A stretch of DNA of 64,000 nt from Halolamina litorea (lineage in GTDB: Archaea; Halobacteriota; Halobacteria; Halobacteriales; Haloferacaceae), in contig NZ_JANHGR010000001.1 in assembly GCF_026616205.1 (NCBI RefSeq), forward strand, positions 868,001 through 932,000, in the 5' to 3' direction. Below are positions 8,380-16,553 of the stretch, in pieces. Below the pieces are notes generated by a model. The model had not been told where the DNA came from. It saw only the letters and a program-made list of their open reading frames with translations, and made no database searches. Both the position numbers and the translations under genes were made by a program. Position 1 is the first letter of the stretch; each line of letters opens with the position of its first letter.

Positions 8380-11300
8380 ATGAGTTCGCGCAGCGAAAGC
8401 GACGACTTACGCCAGTCGTTCCGCGACACCGCGGAGGACTGGTACCACGTCCCTGCCCTCCTCCTCGCGGCGGCGTGGATGTTCTGGGTCCGCATGCAGA
8501 GTTACTCCAACTTCCTCCAGAACGGTGAGGTGTACTTCTCAGGTAACGACGCCTGGTACCACCTCCGGCAGACGATGTACTCCGTTGAGAACTTCCCCGG
8601 AGTAATGCCGTTCGACATCTGGACTGGCTTCCCAGTCGGGCGGTTCGCAGGGCAGTTCGGTACCCTTTACGACCAACTGATCGCCCTTGCAGCCCTCGTT
8701 GTCGGCCTCGGCTCGCCTTCTGATGCCCTCGTCGGCAAAGCTCTCCTTGTCGCACCGCCAGTGTTCGGTGCGCTCGCGGTAGTGCCGGTCTACCTGCTCG
8801 GGAAGCGCTTCGGGAACCGCCTCGGCGGCCTGTTCGGCGTCGGGCTTCTCGCCCTCATCCCGGGTGGGTTCCTCCAGCGTACCCTCGTCGGCGCCGCCGA
8901 CCACAACGCCGCCGAGCCGTTCTTCATGGCGCTCGCGATGGTCGGCCTGTTCGGCGCCGTCGCGGCGGCAAAGCGAACCATGCCCGTCTGGGAAGTCGTC
9001 TACGAGGAACTCGTTGAGAACCGAAGCCCAGAGACAATCCGCGAACCCCTAATTTGGTCGGTCTTCGCTGGTGTTCTCGTCGGCCTGTTCCTTTGGGTCT
9101 GGCCTCCTGCCGTGTTCCTCGTCGGGATCTTTGGCCTGTTCGCTGCCCTCGCAATCACGAGCTCCGTGTTCCACGGCGACACGGCAGAACCGATCACCTT
9201 CGCAACTGTCGTCTCGATGACCACGGCGGCAGTCTTCAGCATCCTCATCATTGACACAGTTGGCTTTGGCACGACTGCTCACTCGCTTCTCCAGCCCCTC
9301 GCTGCGATCGCGGTCGCCGTGGGCGCGGCATTCCTCGCGTGGCTCGCACGCTACTGGGAACAGGAAGACATCGAGATCACCTACTACCCTGCAGCAGTCG
9401 TCGGGATCGCCGCTGTACTCTCGCTCCTCCTCTCCGTAGTCGCTTCAGGACTGTTCGGGAGTATCACCGGGAACCTCCTCCAAATCGTCGGGTTCAGTGC
9501 GAGTGCGGGAACCCGAACCATCTCCGAGGCCCAGCCGTTCATCAGCCAGAACTCGATCAGCCAGTACGGGCTGAACTCCGCCTCCGAACGGATCGTGTTC
9601 GAGTACGGCCTCACGTTCTTCAGCGGCCTGCTGGGCGTCGTGCTCATGCACATCCGGCCGCTCCTGCGCGACGGGAGCCAGCGCGCGTACCAGTACCTCG
9701 GCGGCAGCGCGCTCGCCATCGGCCTGATCTTCCTGACGCCGCTGCCGAGCATCATCGGCGACCTCTTCGGGGTCAACGGCCAGCTGATCGGCCTGCTCGT
9801 CGTCTCGGCGCTGATCGCCGGGGCGACGTTCATCGCGCGCTACGAGCCGACCGACCTGCTGTTCGTGGTCTGGGCGGCGTTCATCACCTCGATGGCCTTC
9901 ACCCAGGTGCGCTTCAACTACTACCTCGCCATCGTCGTCGTCGTCGCGAACGCGTACCTGTTCGCGCGCGTGCTCGACTACCTCGACTTCGACGCCGCGC
10001 TGTCGACGACCGACGTGGAGGCGCGAACAGTCGGGCTGGCCGCCGTCCCGGTCGTCATCGGCCTGTTGCTGTTCGACTACGCGCTGATCGCGGTGGTGCT
10101 CGCGGCAGGGCTGCTCGCCGCGGCCGTGGCCTTCGTCGACGAGTTCGAGGGTCACCAGGTGCTCACCGTCGCCGCGGTGTTGCTGCTGATCGCTGCGCCC
10201 GTCCTCGCGGTGCCGATCACGCTGGGCGGGACCCAGACCTCCGCCGGGACGAACACCGCGACCTCGGTGCAAGTCGGTAACAGCACCGGCCCGGGCGCCG
10301 TGCTCGCGTGGCAGCCTACCTTCGACTGGATGCAGAACAACACCCCCGAAGAGGGGAACCTCGGCGGGGCCGGTAACGCCGACGAGATGGAGTACTACGG
10401 GAAGTACGACCGGGTCGACGACTACGACTACCCCGACGGCGCCTACGGTGTGATGTCGTGGTGGGACTACGGCCACTGGATCACCACCGGCGCCGAGCGG
10501 ATCCCGAACGCGAACCCGTTCCAGCAGGGCGCGACCAACGCCGCGAACTACCTGCTTGCGCCCAACGAGACGCGGGCCCAGCAGGTGCTCGACGCCCGCG
10601 CCGGCGAGGGTGAGGAGACCCGCTACGTGATGGTCGACTACCAGATGGCCTCCGTCACGGACAAGTTCAGCGCGCCGGTGACGTTCTACGACGACGAGAA
10701 CGTCTCCTACGGCGACTTCGCCACGGGCGTCTACCAGCTCAACGAGACGCCCCAGGGCCAGGTGTACGCCGAGCAGTTCTCGCAGGTGTACCACCAGCGC
10801 TACTACGAGAGCCTGATGGTGCGGCTCTACCGCTACCACGGCTCCGCACAGAGCGCCCAGCCGTTCGTCCTCGACTGGGACACCTCTCAGGGCGTCCCGG
10901 CCGTCGATTCCGACGAGGGGCTGCTCCAGCGCTACCCCAACATGAGCGCCGCACGCGAGGCAGCGGCGAATGACCCCACCGCGCAGGTCGGCGGCATCGG
11001 GCCGTTCCCGAGCGAGGACGTCCCCGCACTGGAGCACTACCGACTGGTGAAGGCGAGCACGTACCAGAACCAGCAGTTCCAGCTGAACGACCGGCGACAG
11101 GCCGCGATGAGCGGCGACGGGCTCTACGGCCTGATCTACCAGCAGTCGACGACGACGCCGTCGTGGGTCAAGACCTTCGAGAAGGTCCCCGGGGCGACGA
11201 TCGAGGGCTCGAACGCGCCCGCCAACACCGAGGTGACCGCCTCGGTTCAGATGCGGATGCCGGGCTCGAACGAGACGTTCGTCTACACCCAGCACGCCCA

Positions 11301-11751
11301 GACCGACGAGAACGGCGAGTTCACGATGACGCTGCCGTACTCGACGACGGGCTACGACGAGTTCGGGCCGGAGAACGGCTACACGAACGTCAGCGTGCGT
11401 GCGACCTCGAACTACACGGTCACCGCACCGTCGACGACCAACGAGAGCGGCTACACCATCCAGTACGGCGAACAGTTCGACGTGTCCGAGGGGAAGGTGC
11501 TGGGCGTCGACGAGGAGCCGACGCAGGTGACGCTCGAACCGCGAACGCAGGCACCCGAGGGTGCGAACGAGTCGGGTAACACGTCCGACAACACCACGGA
11601 CACGAACAGTTCCAGCCTCACGGGCCCGAGCGAACTGCCGCTCCCCGATTCGGACCGGACCACCGACGGAACGACCGGCGACACGACTGACAGCCTCGAC
11701 GCCGGTGCGGCCGGTACCGCCCCGCGCGTCACGGTCCCCGCACTCGACTGA
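8380..11751 (+). CDS. aglB: AglB oligosaccharyltransferase (STT3 family)
   Basis: 1123 residues, normal for a haloarchaeal AglB. It transfers the assembled glycan from dolichol phosphate to Asn of N-X-S/T sequons on the outer face. The first external loop has the metal-binding GNDAWYH (about 55-61), followed by roughly a dozen hydrophobic segments to about residue 620. The exterior domain has the acceptor-binding SWWDYGHW (about 693-700) and the DK-type motif region around SVTDKFSAP (about 757). The tail (about 1060-1123) is Ser/Thr-rich with several sequons. The ATG at 8380 is chosen over an in-frame TTG at 8362. Codon bias rises strongly from about base 9550 onward. Its stop codon overlaps the next start by one base. 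Confidence 0.97.
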   Translation: MSSRSESDDLRQSFRDTAEDWYHVPALLLAAAWMFWVRMQSYSNFLQNGEVYFSGNDAWYHLRQTMYSVENFPGVMPFDIWTGFPVGRFAGQFGTLYDQLIALAALVVGLGSPSDALVGKALLVAPPVFGALAVVPVYLLGKRFGNRLGGLFGVGLLALIPGGFLQRTLVGAADHNAAEPFFMALAMVGLFGAVAAAKRTMPVWEVVYEELVENRSPETIREPLIWSVFAGVLVGLFLWVWPPAVFLVGIFGLFAALAITSSVFHGDTAEPITFATVVSMTTAAVFSILIIDTVGFGTTAHSLLQPLAAIAVAVGAAFLAWLARYWEQEDIEITYYPAAVVGIAAVLSLLLSVVASGLFGSITGNLLQIVGFSASAGTRTISEAQPFISQNSISQYGLNSASERIVFEYGLTFFSGLLGVVLMHIRPLLRDGSQRAYQYLGGSALAIGLIFLTPLPSIIGDLFGVNGQLIGLLVVSALIAGATFIARYEPTDLLFVVWAAFITSMAFTQVRFNYYLAIVVVVANAYLFARVLDYLDFDAALSTTDVEARTVGLAAVPVVIGLLLFDYALIAVVLAAGLLAAAVAFVDEFEGHQVLTVAAVLLLIAAPVLAVPITLGGTQTSAGTNTATSVQVGNSTGPGAVLAWQPTFDWMQNNTPEEGNLGGAGNADEMEYYGKYDRVDDYDYPDGAYGVMSWWDYGHWITTGAERIPNANPFQQGATNAANYLLAPNETRAQQVLDARAGEGEETRYVMVDYQMASVTDKFSAPVTFYDDENVSYGDFATGVYQLNETPQGQVYAEQFSQVYHQRYYESLMVRLYRYHGSAQSAQPFVLDWDTSQGVPAVDSDEGLLQRYPNMSAAREAAANDPTAQVGGIGPFPSEDVPALEHYRLVKASTYQNQQFQLNDRRQAAMSGDGLYGLIYQQSTTTPSWVKTFEKVPGATIEGSNAPANTEVTASVQMRMPGSNETFVYTQHAQTDENGEFTMTLPYSTTGYDEFGPENGYTNVSVRATSNYTVTAPSTTNESGYTIQYGEQFDVSEGKVLGVDEEPTQVTLEPRTQAPEGANESGNTSDNTTDTNSSSLTGPSELPLPDSDRTTDGTTGDTTDSLDAGAAGTAPRVTVPALD

Positions 11752-12686
11752 TGGGGGTTCGCGAGACGCTCGGCGTCTACCTTCGCGGGATCGCGATGGG
11801 TGCCGCCGACGCGGTGCCGGGCGTCTCGGGCGGGACGATCGCGCTGCTGACGGGGATCTACCCCCGGCTGATCGGCGCGGTCACCGCCGTCGAACCGGAC
11901 CGCGTGCTCTCCGTGCTCGGGACCCCGTTCCCCGACCGGCGTAGCGAGGGGATCGCGGCGTTCCGCGAGATGGACGGCCTCTTCCTCGCCGCGCTGGGGT
12001 TGGGTATCGCGAGCGCCGTCGTCACCGTTTCTCGGGTGCTCGAACACGCGATGGAGGCGTACCCGGCGGCGACGTTCGGCGGCTTCTTCGGCCTCATCGG
12101 CGCCTCGGCGTGGCTGCTGCGCGGCCAGATGCGACTCGACACGCGCGGGCGCTGGGCGGCCGGGATCGCCGGCTTCGGCGTCGCCTTCCTCCTTTCGGGG
12201 CAGGCCGAGGGCGCTCTCGGTCACGCGCTCCCCGTCACCTTCCTCGCCGGCGCGATCGCGGTGACGGCGATGATCCTGCCGGGGGTTTCCGGCTCGCTGC
12301 TCCTGCTCCTGTTGGGACAGTACGAATATATGGTGACACAGCTGAGAAAATTCGTCGACGGCCTACTCGCGCTCGTCAGCGGGAATACGACTGGTCTCCC
12401 GGCGGAGACGGCGACTATCGTTACCTTCCTTGCAGGCGGTGTGTTCGGGCTGTTCACTGTCTCCCACGCCGTGAAGTGGGCACTGGATCGTCGTCGGGCG
12501 GAGACGATGACGTTCCTCGTCGCGCTGGTCGTCGGCGCGCTCCGGGCGCCGGTGGTGCAGGCCGGCAGCGAACTCCCTGCTGGCTGGACGAACTCTTCGA
12601 TAGTGGTGTTTCTGGTGACCGGCGGTGTGGGCGCGGCCCTCGTGCTTGCCGTGGAACGGGTAGCCGGAAGAGACGCACTGGAGTAG
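11751..12686 (+). CDS. DUF368 polytopic membrane protein (PopT-like polyprenyl-phosphate transporter candidate)
   Basis: 311 residues, eight or more hydrophobic segments. The family hallmark GAADAVPGVSGGTIALLTGIYPRLI is at the N-terminus and a second, inverted-topology copy of the motif, MILPGVSGSLLLLLLGQYE, is in the middle. Bacterial DUF368 (PopT) proteins move undecaprenyl phosphate back across the membrane for reuse. Here the ATG overlaps the aglB stop (TGATG), so the two are translationally coupled. The inference is that it recycles the dolichol phosphate that AglB releases outside. This role in archaea is inferred from family and context. Confidence 0.9.
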   Translation: MGVRETLGVYLRGIAMGAADAVPGVSGGTIALLTGIYPRLIGAVTAVEPDRVLSVLGTPFPDRRSEGIAAFREMDGLFLAALGLGIASAVVTVSRVLEHAMEAYPAATFGGFFGLIGASAWLLRGQMRLDTRGRWAAGIAGFGVAFLLSGQAEGALGHALPVTFLAGAIAVTAMILPGVSGSLLLLLLGQYEYMVTQLRKFVDGLLALVSGNTTGLPAETATIVTFLAGGVFGLFTVSHAVKWALDRRRAETMTFLVALVVGALRAPVVQAGSELPAGWTNSSIVVFLVTGGVGAALVLAVERVAGRDALE

Positions 12687-12768
12687 TTTCTCTGTAGCGC
12701 GACTGATCTTCCGGAGATTACCTCTATACCCCTCACAGGCCGTTGGCTCGTAGGTGAATATGAAGTAA

Positions 12769-12900
12769 GACCACTGTTACGGCCTGTTCGTGGTCTCTAT
12801 CACAGGCTATGCTGTGGTGAACACGATGATTCTGTCCCGTATATCTGGGTCGCTCGTTCTTCAGGTTTTCAGGCAGTACGAGTACGTCACCTTACTCCGC
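12769..12900 (+). pseudogene. Decayed fragment of a second DUF368 gene
   Basis: One frame reads a segment closely resembling the middle motif of the intact neighbour: NTMILSRISGSLVLQVFRQY here against VTAMILPGVSGSLLLLLLGQ, followed in both by YEY. About half of some 40 aligned residues match. A TAA in frame at 12766-12768 and the loss of alignment at the TnpB element show that only about 43 codons survive. The conserved Pro-Gly of the motif is replaced (SRISGS). It is a partial duplicate or a relic of a tandem gene truncated by the insertion. No continuation was recognised on the far side of the element. Confidence 0.6.
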
Positions 12901-14190
12901 CTCTGTGGTGGAGATTGTCGGTGGACTCCTGTTCTGGCCCCTATTCTGAGGCAGGCGAGTAGCCGCCATTCACGTTCAGCGTCCCCGACTTCAGGGCGAG
13001 GTGACATGTCGCCCCTCCATGCGGAGACTTTTGCCCCGCATGGAGTAGCCGAAATCCGATGTTCTTCGCCGCGTTGTAGTCCGCGTTGACTTCGTACCCA
13101 CACTTCTGGCAACAGAACTTCGCTTGAGACGGACGATTTTTGTCCAGCGTCGTCCCGCACTTGGAACATCGCTTGGACGTGTACGCCGGGTCCACCTGTG
13201 TCGTGCCGATCGCCTCCGCTTCGGCCTTGTACGCCACATAGTCGTACAAGCGGCGGAACGCCCACGCATGGAACTTCTTTACCCCAGGCATCCGATCACG
13301 GATATCGGTCAACTCCTCGAACGCTATCTGGTCACACCCGTGGGTGACGGCTTCATGGACGATTGCTTTCGATGTTCGGTGTAGATAGTCCTCAACCCAC
13401 CGTGTCTCCCGGCCAGCCATCTGTTCGATGGTTCGATGGGCCGACTCCGTACCTGTTCGTTGAAGCTCGCCCCGAACGCGCTCGTACTCCCGGCGACGGT
13501 GACTGAGGTAGTCGCCGTTCCAGAATCGGCCGGTTGATGTGACGGCAATCTGTTCGATACCGAGGTCAACGCCGAGGACTGTCCTGCCCTCTGCGTTGCC
13601 TTCATCCGGTATCTCGGACTCCACATCGGTCTTCATCCCGATATGGAGGAAAAAGGTTCCCGTCTCATCACTGTCCTGAAGTGTCGCACCCGTAATCTCG
13701 TACTCGTTGTTGCGGAAGTACTGCGTCTGCGGGTTGTTTCCCTCCGGTGGAAGGACGTACTCGGCTTCGATACGTCCATTCACCGTGGAAAGGGATACGT
13801 AGTCGTCGTGAAACGTCGCACTTCGCTTGTCGTATCGGATTGATGGCGTCGTGAAGTGTGGTTGCGACGCCTTCTTTCCATTCTGCCAGCGGGCCACAAC
13901 GCCTCTGATGGCTTCGGCGGCCCGGTTGCGTGCGGATTGAACGAGGTTTGCCTGTAGGTGCGTCTGCTCACGCACGTCTGAATACGTTCGGTCGTGGAGC
14001 TTAGTCTTGGAAGTAGGCTTATAGTCGTCTTTCCATGCGTCTTGAACGACGTAGTTGCACGCCCACAAGTACTCCTTGACGGTTTCGTGGAGGAGAGCCG
14101 CGTCGCTATCGTCCACGTCCAGTTTGACGATGACTGTACGACGCACCTCAACCATACTTCATACGGGTCTATTCATTTTCCTAATCTGCC
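12895..14190 (-). mobile_element. IS1341-type (IS200/IS605 family) element, tnpB only
   Basis: The element contains one tnpB gene and no tnpA (Y1 transposase), the IS1341 arrangement, so mobility would need TnpA in trans. A 7-bp hairpin at 12895-12913 (CTCCGCC/GGTGGAG, one G-T pair, 5-nt loop) just beyond the tnpB stop is a plausible right-end structure and sits exactly where the DUF368 remnant stops. The left end (beyond the tnpB start at 14155) was not defined; 14190 is an approximation. No target duplication is expected for this family. Confidence 0.6.
12941..14155 (-). CDS. tnpB: TnpB, RNA-guided nuclease of an IS1341-type element
   Basis: 404 residues, full length for haloarchaeal TnpB. 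The RuvC-like catalytic acids are present: Asp in LGVDLGIEQIAV (about 197), Glu in IAFEELTDIRDRMP (about 279) and Asp in NADYNAAKNIG (about 357). The zinc ribbon CSKCG...CCQKCG lies between the last two. TnpB proteins of this family are programmable DNA nucleases guided by an RNA made from the element's right end (omega RNA). In Halobacterium, RNAs overlapping the 3' end of such genes have been reported. The intact catalytic residues suggest an active enzyme. Confidence 0.93.
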   Translation of the reverse strand: MVEVRRTVIVKLDVDDSDAALLHETVKEYLWACNYVVQDAWKDDYKPTSKTKLHDRTYSDVREQTHLQANLVQSARNRAAEAIRGVVARWQNGKKASQPHFTTPSIRYDKRSATFHDDYVSLSTVNGRIEAEYVLPPEGNNPQTQYFRNNEYEITGATLQDSDETGTFFLHIGMKTDVESEIPDEGNAEGRTVLGVDLGIEQIAVTSTGRFWNGDYLSHRRREYERVRGELQRTGTESAHRTIEQMAGRETRWVEDYLHRTSKAIVHEAVTHGCDQIAFEELTDIRDRMPGVKKFHAWAFRRLYDYVAYKAEAEAIGTTQVDPAYTSKRCSKCGTTLDKNRPSQAKFCCQKCGYEVNADYNAAKNIGFRLLHAGQKSPHGGATCHLALKSGTLNVNGGYSPASE

Positions 14191-14549
14191 CTGACATGTT
14201 GGAGTCTGTCCGCACTGTATAGAGGTTGCACCCAGTGCGTCGAGTTTCTTTCCTCACGGATACGGCGGAGTCCCCTGATCACGTTCCTACTATCCGGAAC
14301 GGGTCTCTAGGCGGCGGTCCCGAATCTCCCATTCCTTACTAGCAGTTCCTTCGTCTTCGGCCTTAAACTCAGGTACGCTTGATCAGGGGGCTCTAGCAGT
14401 AAGAACGACCGAGACTCCCTATCGAAGTGAGGATCTCCACTGTCCTCAACTGACTTCTCTCCTGGGGATCAGCCTCCTTTCGACCTGGCACTCTCAGCCC
14501 CGCGGAGAGTTGCGTCAACTCTTAATCCCCACGGCTGATCAGGTGGTCT
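14191..14549. other. Non-coding interval before thrS containing a 14-bp inverted repeat
   Basis: No convincing gene is seen. The interval is less GC-rich than its surroundings. It contains GAGTCCCCTGATCA at 14268-14281 and its near-perfect inverse TGATCAGGGGGCTC at 14380-14393 (13 of 14 positions), 98 bases apart. The right part holds the thrS promoter: CTTAAT at 14521-14526 is about 27 bases before the ATG, and AGGTGG at 14541-14546 could be a weak ribosome-binding site. Confidence 0.5.
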
Positions 14550-16475
14550 ATGAGCGAGATCACGGTCGTGCTACCCGACGGCTCGGAGCTCTCCGTGCCC
14601 GAGGGCGCAACGGTCGAGGACGCTGCCTACGAGATCGGCCCCGGGCTCGGGAAGGACACCATCGCGGGGGTCGTCGACGGCGAACTCGTCGCCAAGGAGG
14701 ACGAACTCCACGACGGCGCCCAGTTGGTCATCGTCACCGACCAGTCCGACGAGTACCTCGACGTGCTGCGCCACTCGGCGGCCCACGTCTTCGCACAGGC
14801 GCTCCAGCGGCTCCACCCCGAGGCGAAGCTCACCATCGGCCCGCCCACGGAGGAGGGGTTCTACTACGACGTGACCGGCGTCGACCTCGAGGAGTCGGAC
14901 CTCGCCCCGATCAAGGCCGAGATGGAGGAGATCATCGAGGCCGACTACGAGATCGAGCGGCTCACGCGCTCCCGCGAGGAGGCCCTCGAGGCGTTCGAGG
15001 ACAACCGCTTCAAGCGCGAGATCCTCGAGGAGGAGGCCGCCGGCGAGGAGACGGTCAGCTTCTACCGGCAGGACGGCTGGGAGGACCTCTGTCAGGGCCC
15101 CCACGTCGACTCGACGGGGGAGATCGGCGCCGTCGAACTGCTCAGCATCTCCTCGGCGTACTGGCGCGGCGACGAGAACAACGAGGCGCTCACGCGGGTC
15201 TACGGCACGGCCTTCGAGTCCGAGTCTGACCTCCAGGAGTTCCTCCAGATGCGCGAGGAGGCCAAGGAGCGGGACCACCGCAAGATCGGCCAGGAGATGA
15301 ACCTCTTCTCCGTGCCGGACGTGACGGGCCCGGGCCTGCCGCTCTACCACCCGCCGGGGAAGACGATCCTCCAGGAGCTCGAGAACTACGTCAACGAACT
15401 CAACCGCGATGCGGGCTACGACCAGGTCGAGACGCCCCACCTGTTCCGCACGGAACTCTGGAAGCAGTCGGGCCACTACGACAACTACCGCGACGACATG
15501 TTCCTCCTCGACGTAAACGACGAGGAGTACGGCCTGAAGCCGATGAACTGCCCCGGCCACGCGGCCATCTTCGACCAGTCCTCGTGGTCCTACCGTGACC
15601 TCCCGATGCGGTACTTCGAGAACGGGAAGGTGTACCGCAAGGAGCAGCGCGGCGAACTCTCCGGGCTCTCCCGGACGTGGGCGTTCACCATCGACGACGG
15701 CCACCTGTTCGTCAAACCCGAGGACATCGAGCGGGAGGTCCGGACGACGATGGACATGATCTTCGAGCTGATCGGCCACTTCGACCTCGAAGTCGAGGTC
15801 GACCTCGCGACCCGGCCCGAGAAGTCGGTCGGCAGCGACGAGATCTGGGAGAGTGCGGAGGAACAGCTCCGTGAGGTGCTCGACTCCGAGGGGTACGACT
15901 ACGGGATCGAGCCGGGCGACGGCGCGTTCTACGGCCCAAAGATCGACTTCTCGTTCCGTGACGCGCTCGGGCGCTCGTGGGACGGCCCGACGGTGCAACT
16001 CGACTTCAACATGCCCGAGCGGTTCGACCTGACCTACACGGGCGAGGACAACGAGGAGCACCGCCCGGTGATCATCCACCGCGCGCTCTATGGCTCCTAC
16101 GAGCGGATGTTCATGGTGCTGATCGAGCACTTCGACGGACAGTTCCCGCTCTGGCTCGCGCCCGAGCAGGTCCGCATCCTCCCCGTGTCGGACGACTCGC
16201 TGGGCTACGCCCACCGCGTGAAGAACGAACTCGGCGACTTCCGCGTCGAGGTCGAGGACCGCGACTGGACGGTCGGCCGGAAGATCCGGGAGGCCCACGA
16301 CGACCGCGTCCCCTACATGCTCATCGTCGGCGACGACGAGGAAGAAAGCGGCACCGTGTCGGTCCGCGACCGCTTCGAGCGCGAAGCGGAGGGCGTCGAC
16401 ACCGCGGCGTTCCGCGAGCACCTCGAAGCCGAGCGTGACGAGAAGCGCATCGAACCGGACTTCCTCGACGACTAA
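14550..16475 (+). CDS. thrS: Threonyl-tRNA synthetase
   Basis: 641 residues with the bacterial-type domain order found in haloarchaea: TGS domain (1-62), editing domain with HSAAH (about 75-79) and CQGPH (about 182-186), class II catalytic core, and C-terminal anticodon-binding domain (about 540-641, VRILPVSDD...). The zinc ligands of the active site are visible: Cys in LKPMNCPGH (about 332), His in TIDDGHLF and His in [14 protein letters not shown]. The bacterial-type editing domain differs from the DTD-fold editing domain of many other archaeal ThrRS. It charges tRNA-Thr in the cytoplasm. Confidence 0.97.
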   Translation: MSEITVVLPDGSELSVPEGATVEDAAYEIGPGLGKDTIAGVVDGELVAKEDELHDGAQLVIVTDQSDEYLDVLRHSAAHVFAQALQRLHPEAKLTIGPPTEEGFYYDVTGVDLEESDLAPIKAEMEEIIEADYEIERLTRSREEALEAFEDNRFKREILEEEAAGEETVSFYRQDGWEDLCQGPHVDSTGEIGAVELLSISSAYWRGDENNEALTRVYGTAFESESDLQEFLQMREEAKERDHRKIGQEMNLFSVPDVTGPGLPLYHPPGKTILQELENYVNELNRDAGYDQVETPHLFRTELWKQSGHYDNYRDDMFLLDVNDEEYGLKPMNCPGHAAIFDQSSWSYRDLPMRYFENGKVYRKEQRGELSGLSRTWAFTIDDGHLFVKPEDIEREVRTTMDMIFELIGHFDLEVEVDLATRPEKSVGSDEIWESAEEQLREVLDSEGYDYGIEPGDGAFYGPKIDFSFRDALGRSWDGPTVQLDFNMPERFDLTYTGEDNEEHRPVIIHRALYGSYERMFMVLIEHFDGQFPLWLAPEQVRILPVSDDSLGYAHRVKNELGDFRVEVEDRDWTVGRKIREAHDDRVPYMLIVGDDEEESGTVSVRDRFEREAEGVDTAAFREHLEAERDEKRIEPDFLDD

Positions 16476-16553
16476 CCCGGCGGCCCGCTCCGGCCCCGAT
16501 CGGGACCTTCCGCTGCCCCCACCTTTTAGCCGCCCCACACGAACGCCACAGCC

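Noticed and set aside
9445-11295. 616-residue open frame antisense to aglB
   Set aside because: It mirrors aglB codon structure (GC-rich third positions keep antisense frames open), has Val/Asp/Arg-rich composition and no motif.
14191-14549. Continuation of the broken DUF368 gene beyond the TnpB element
   Set aside because: Translating the three plus-strand frames just after the element gave no similarity to the rest of DUF368.
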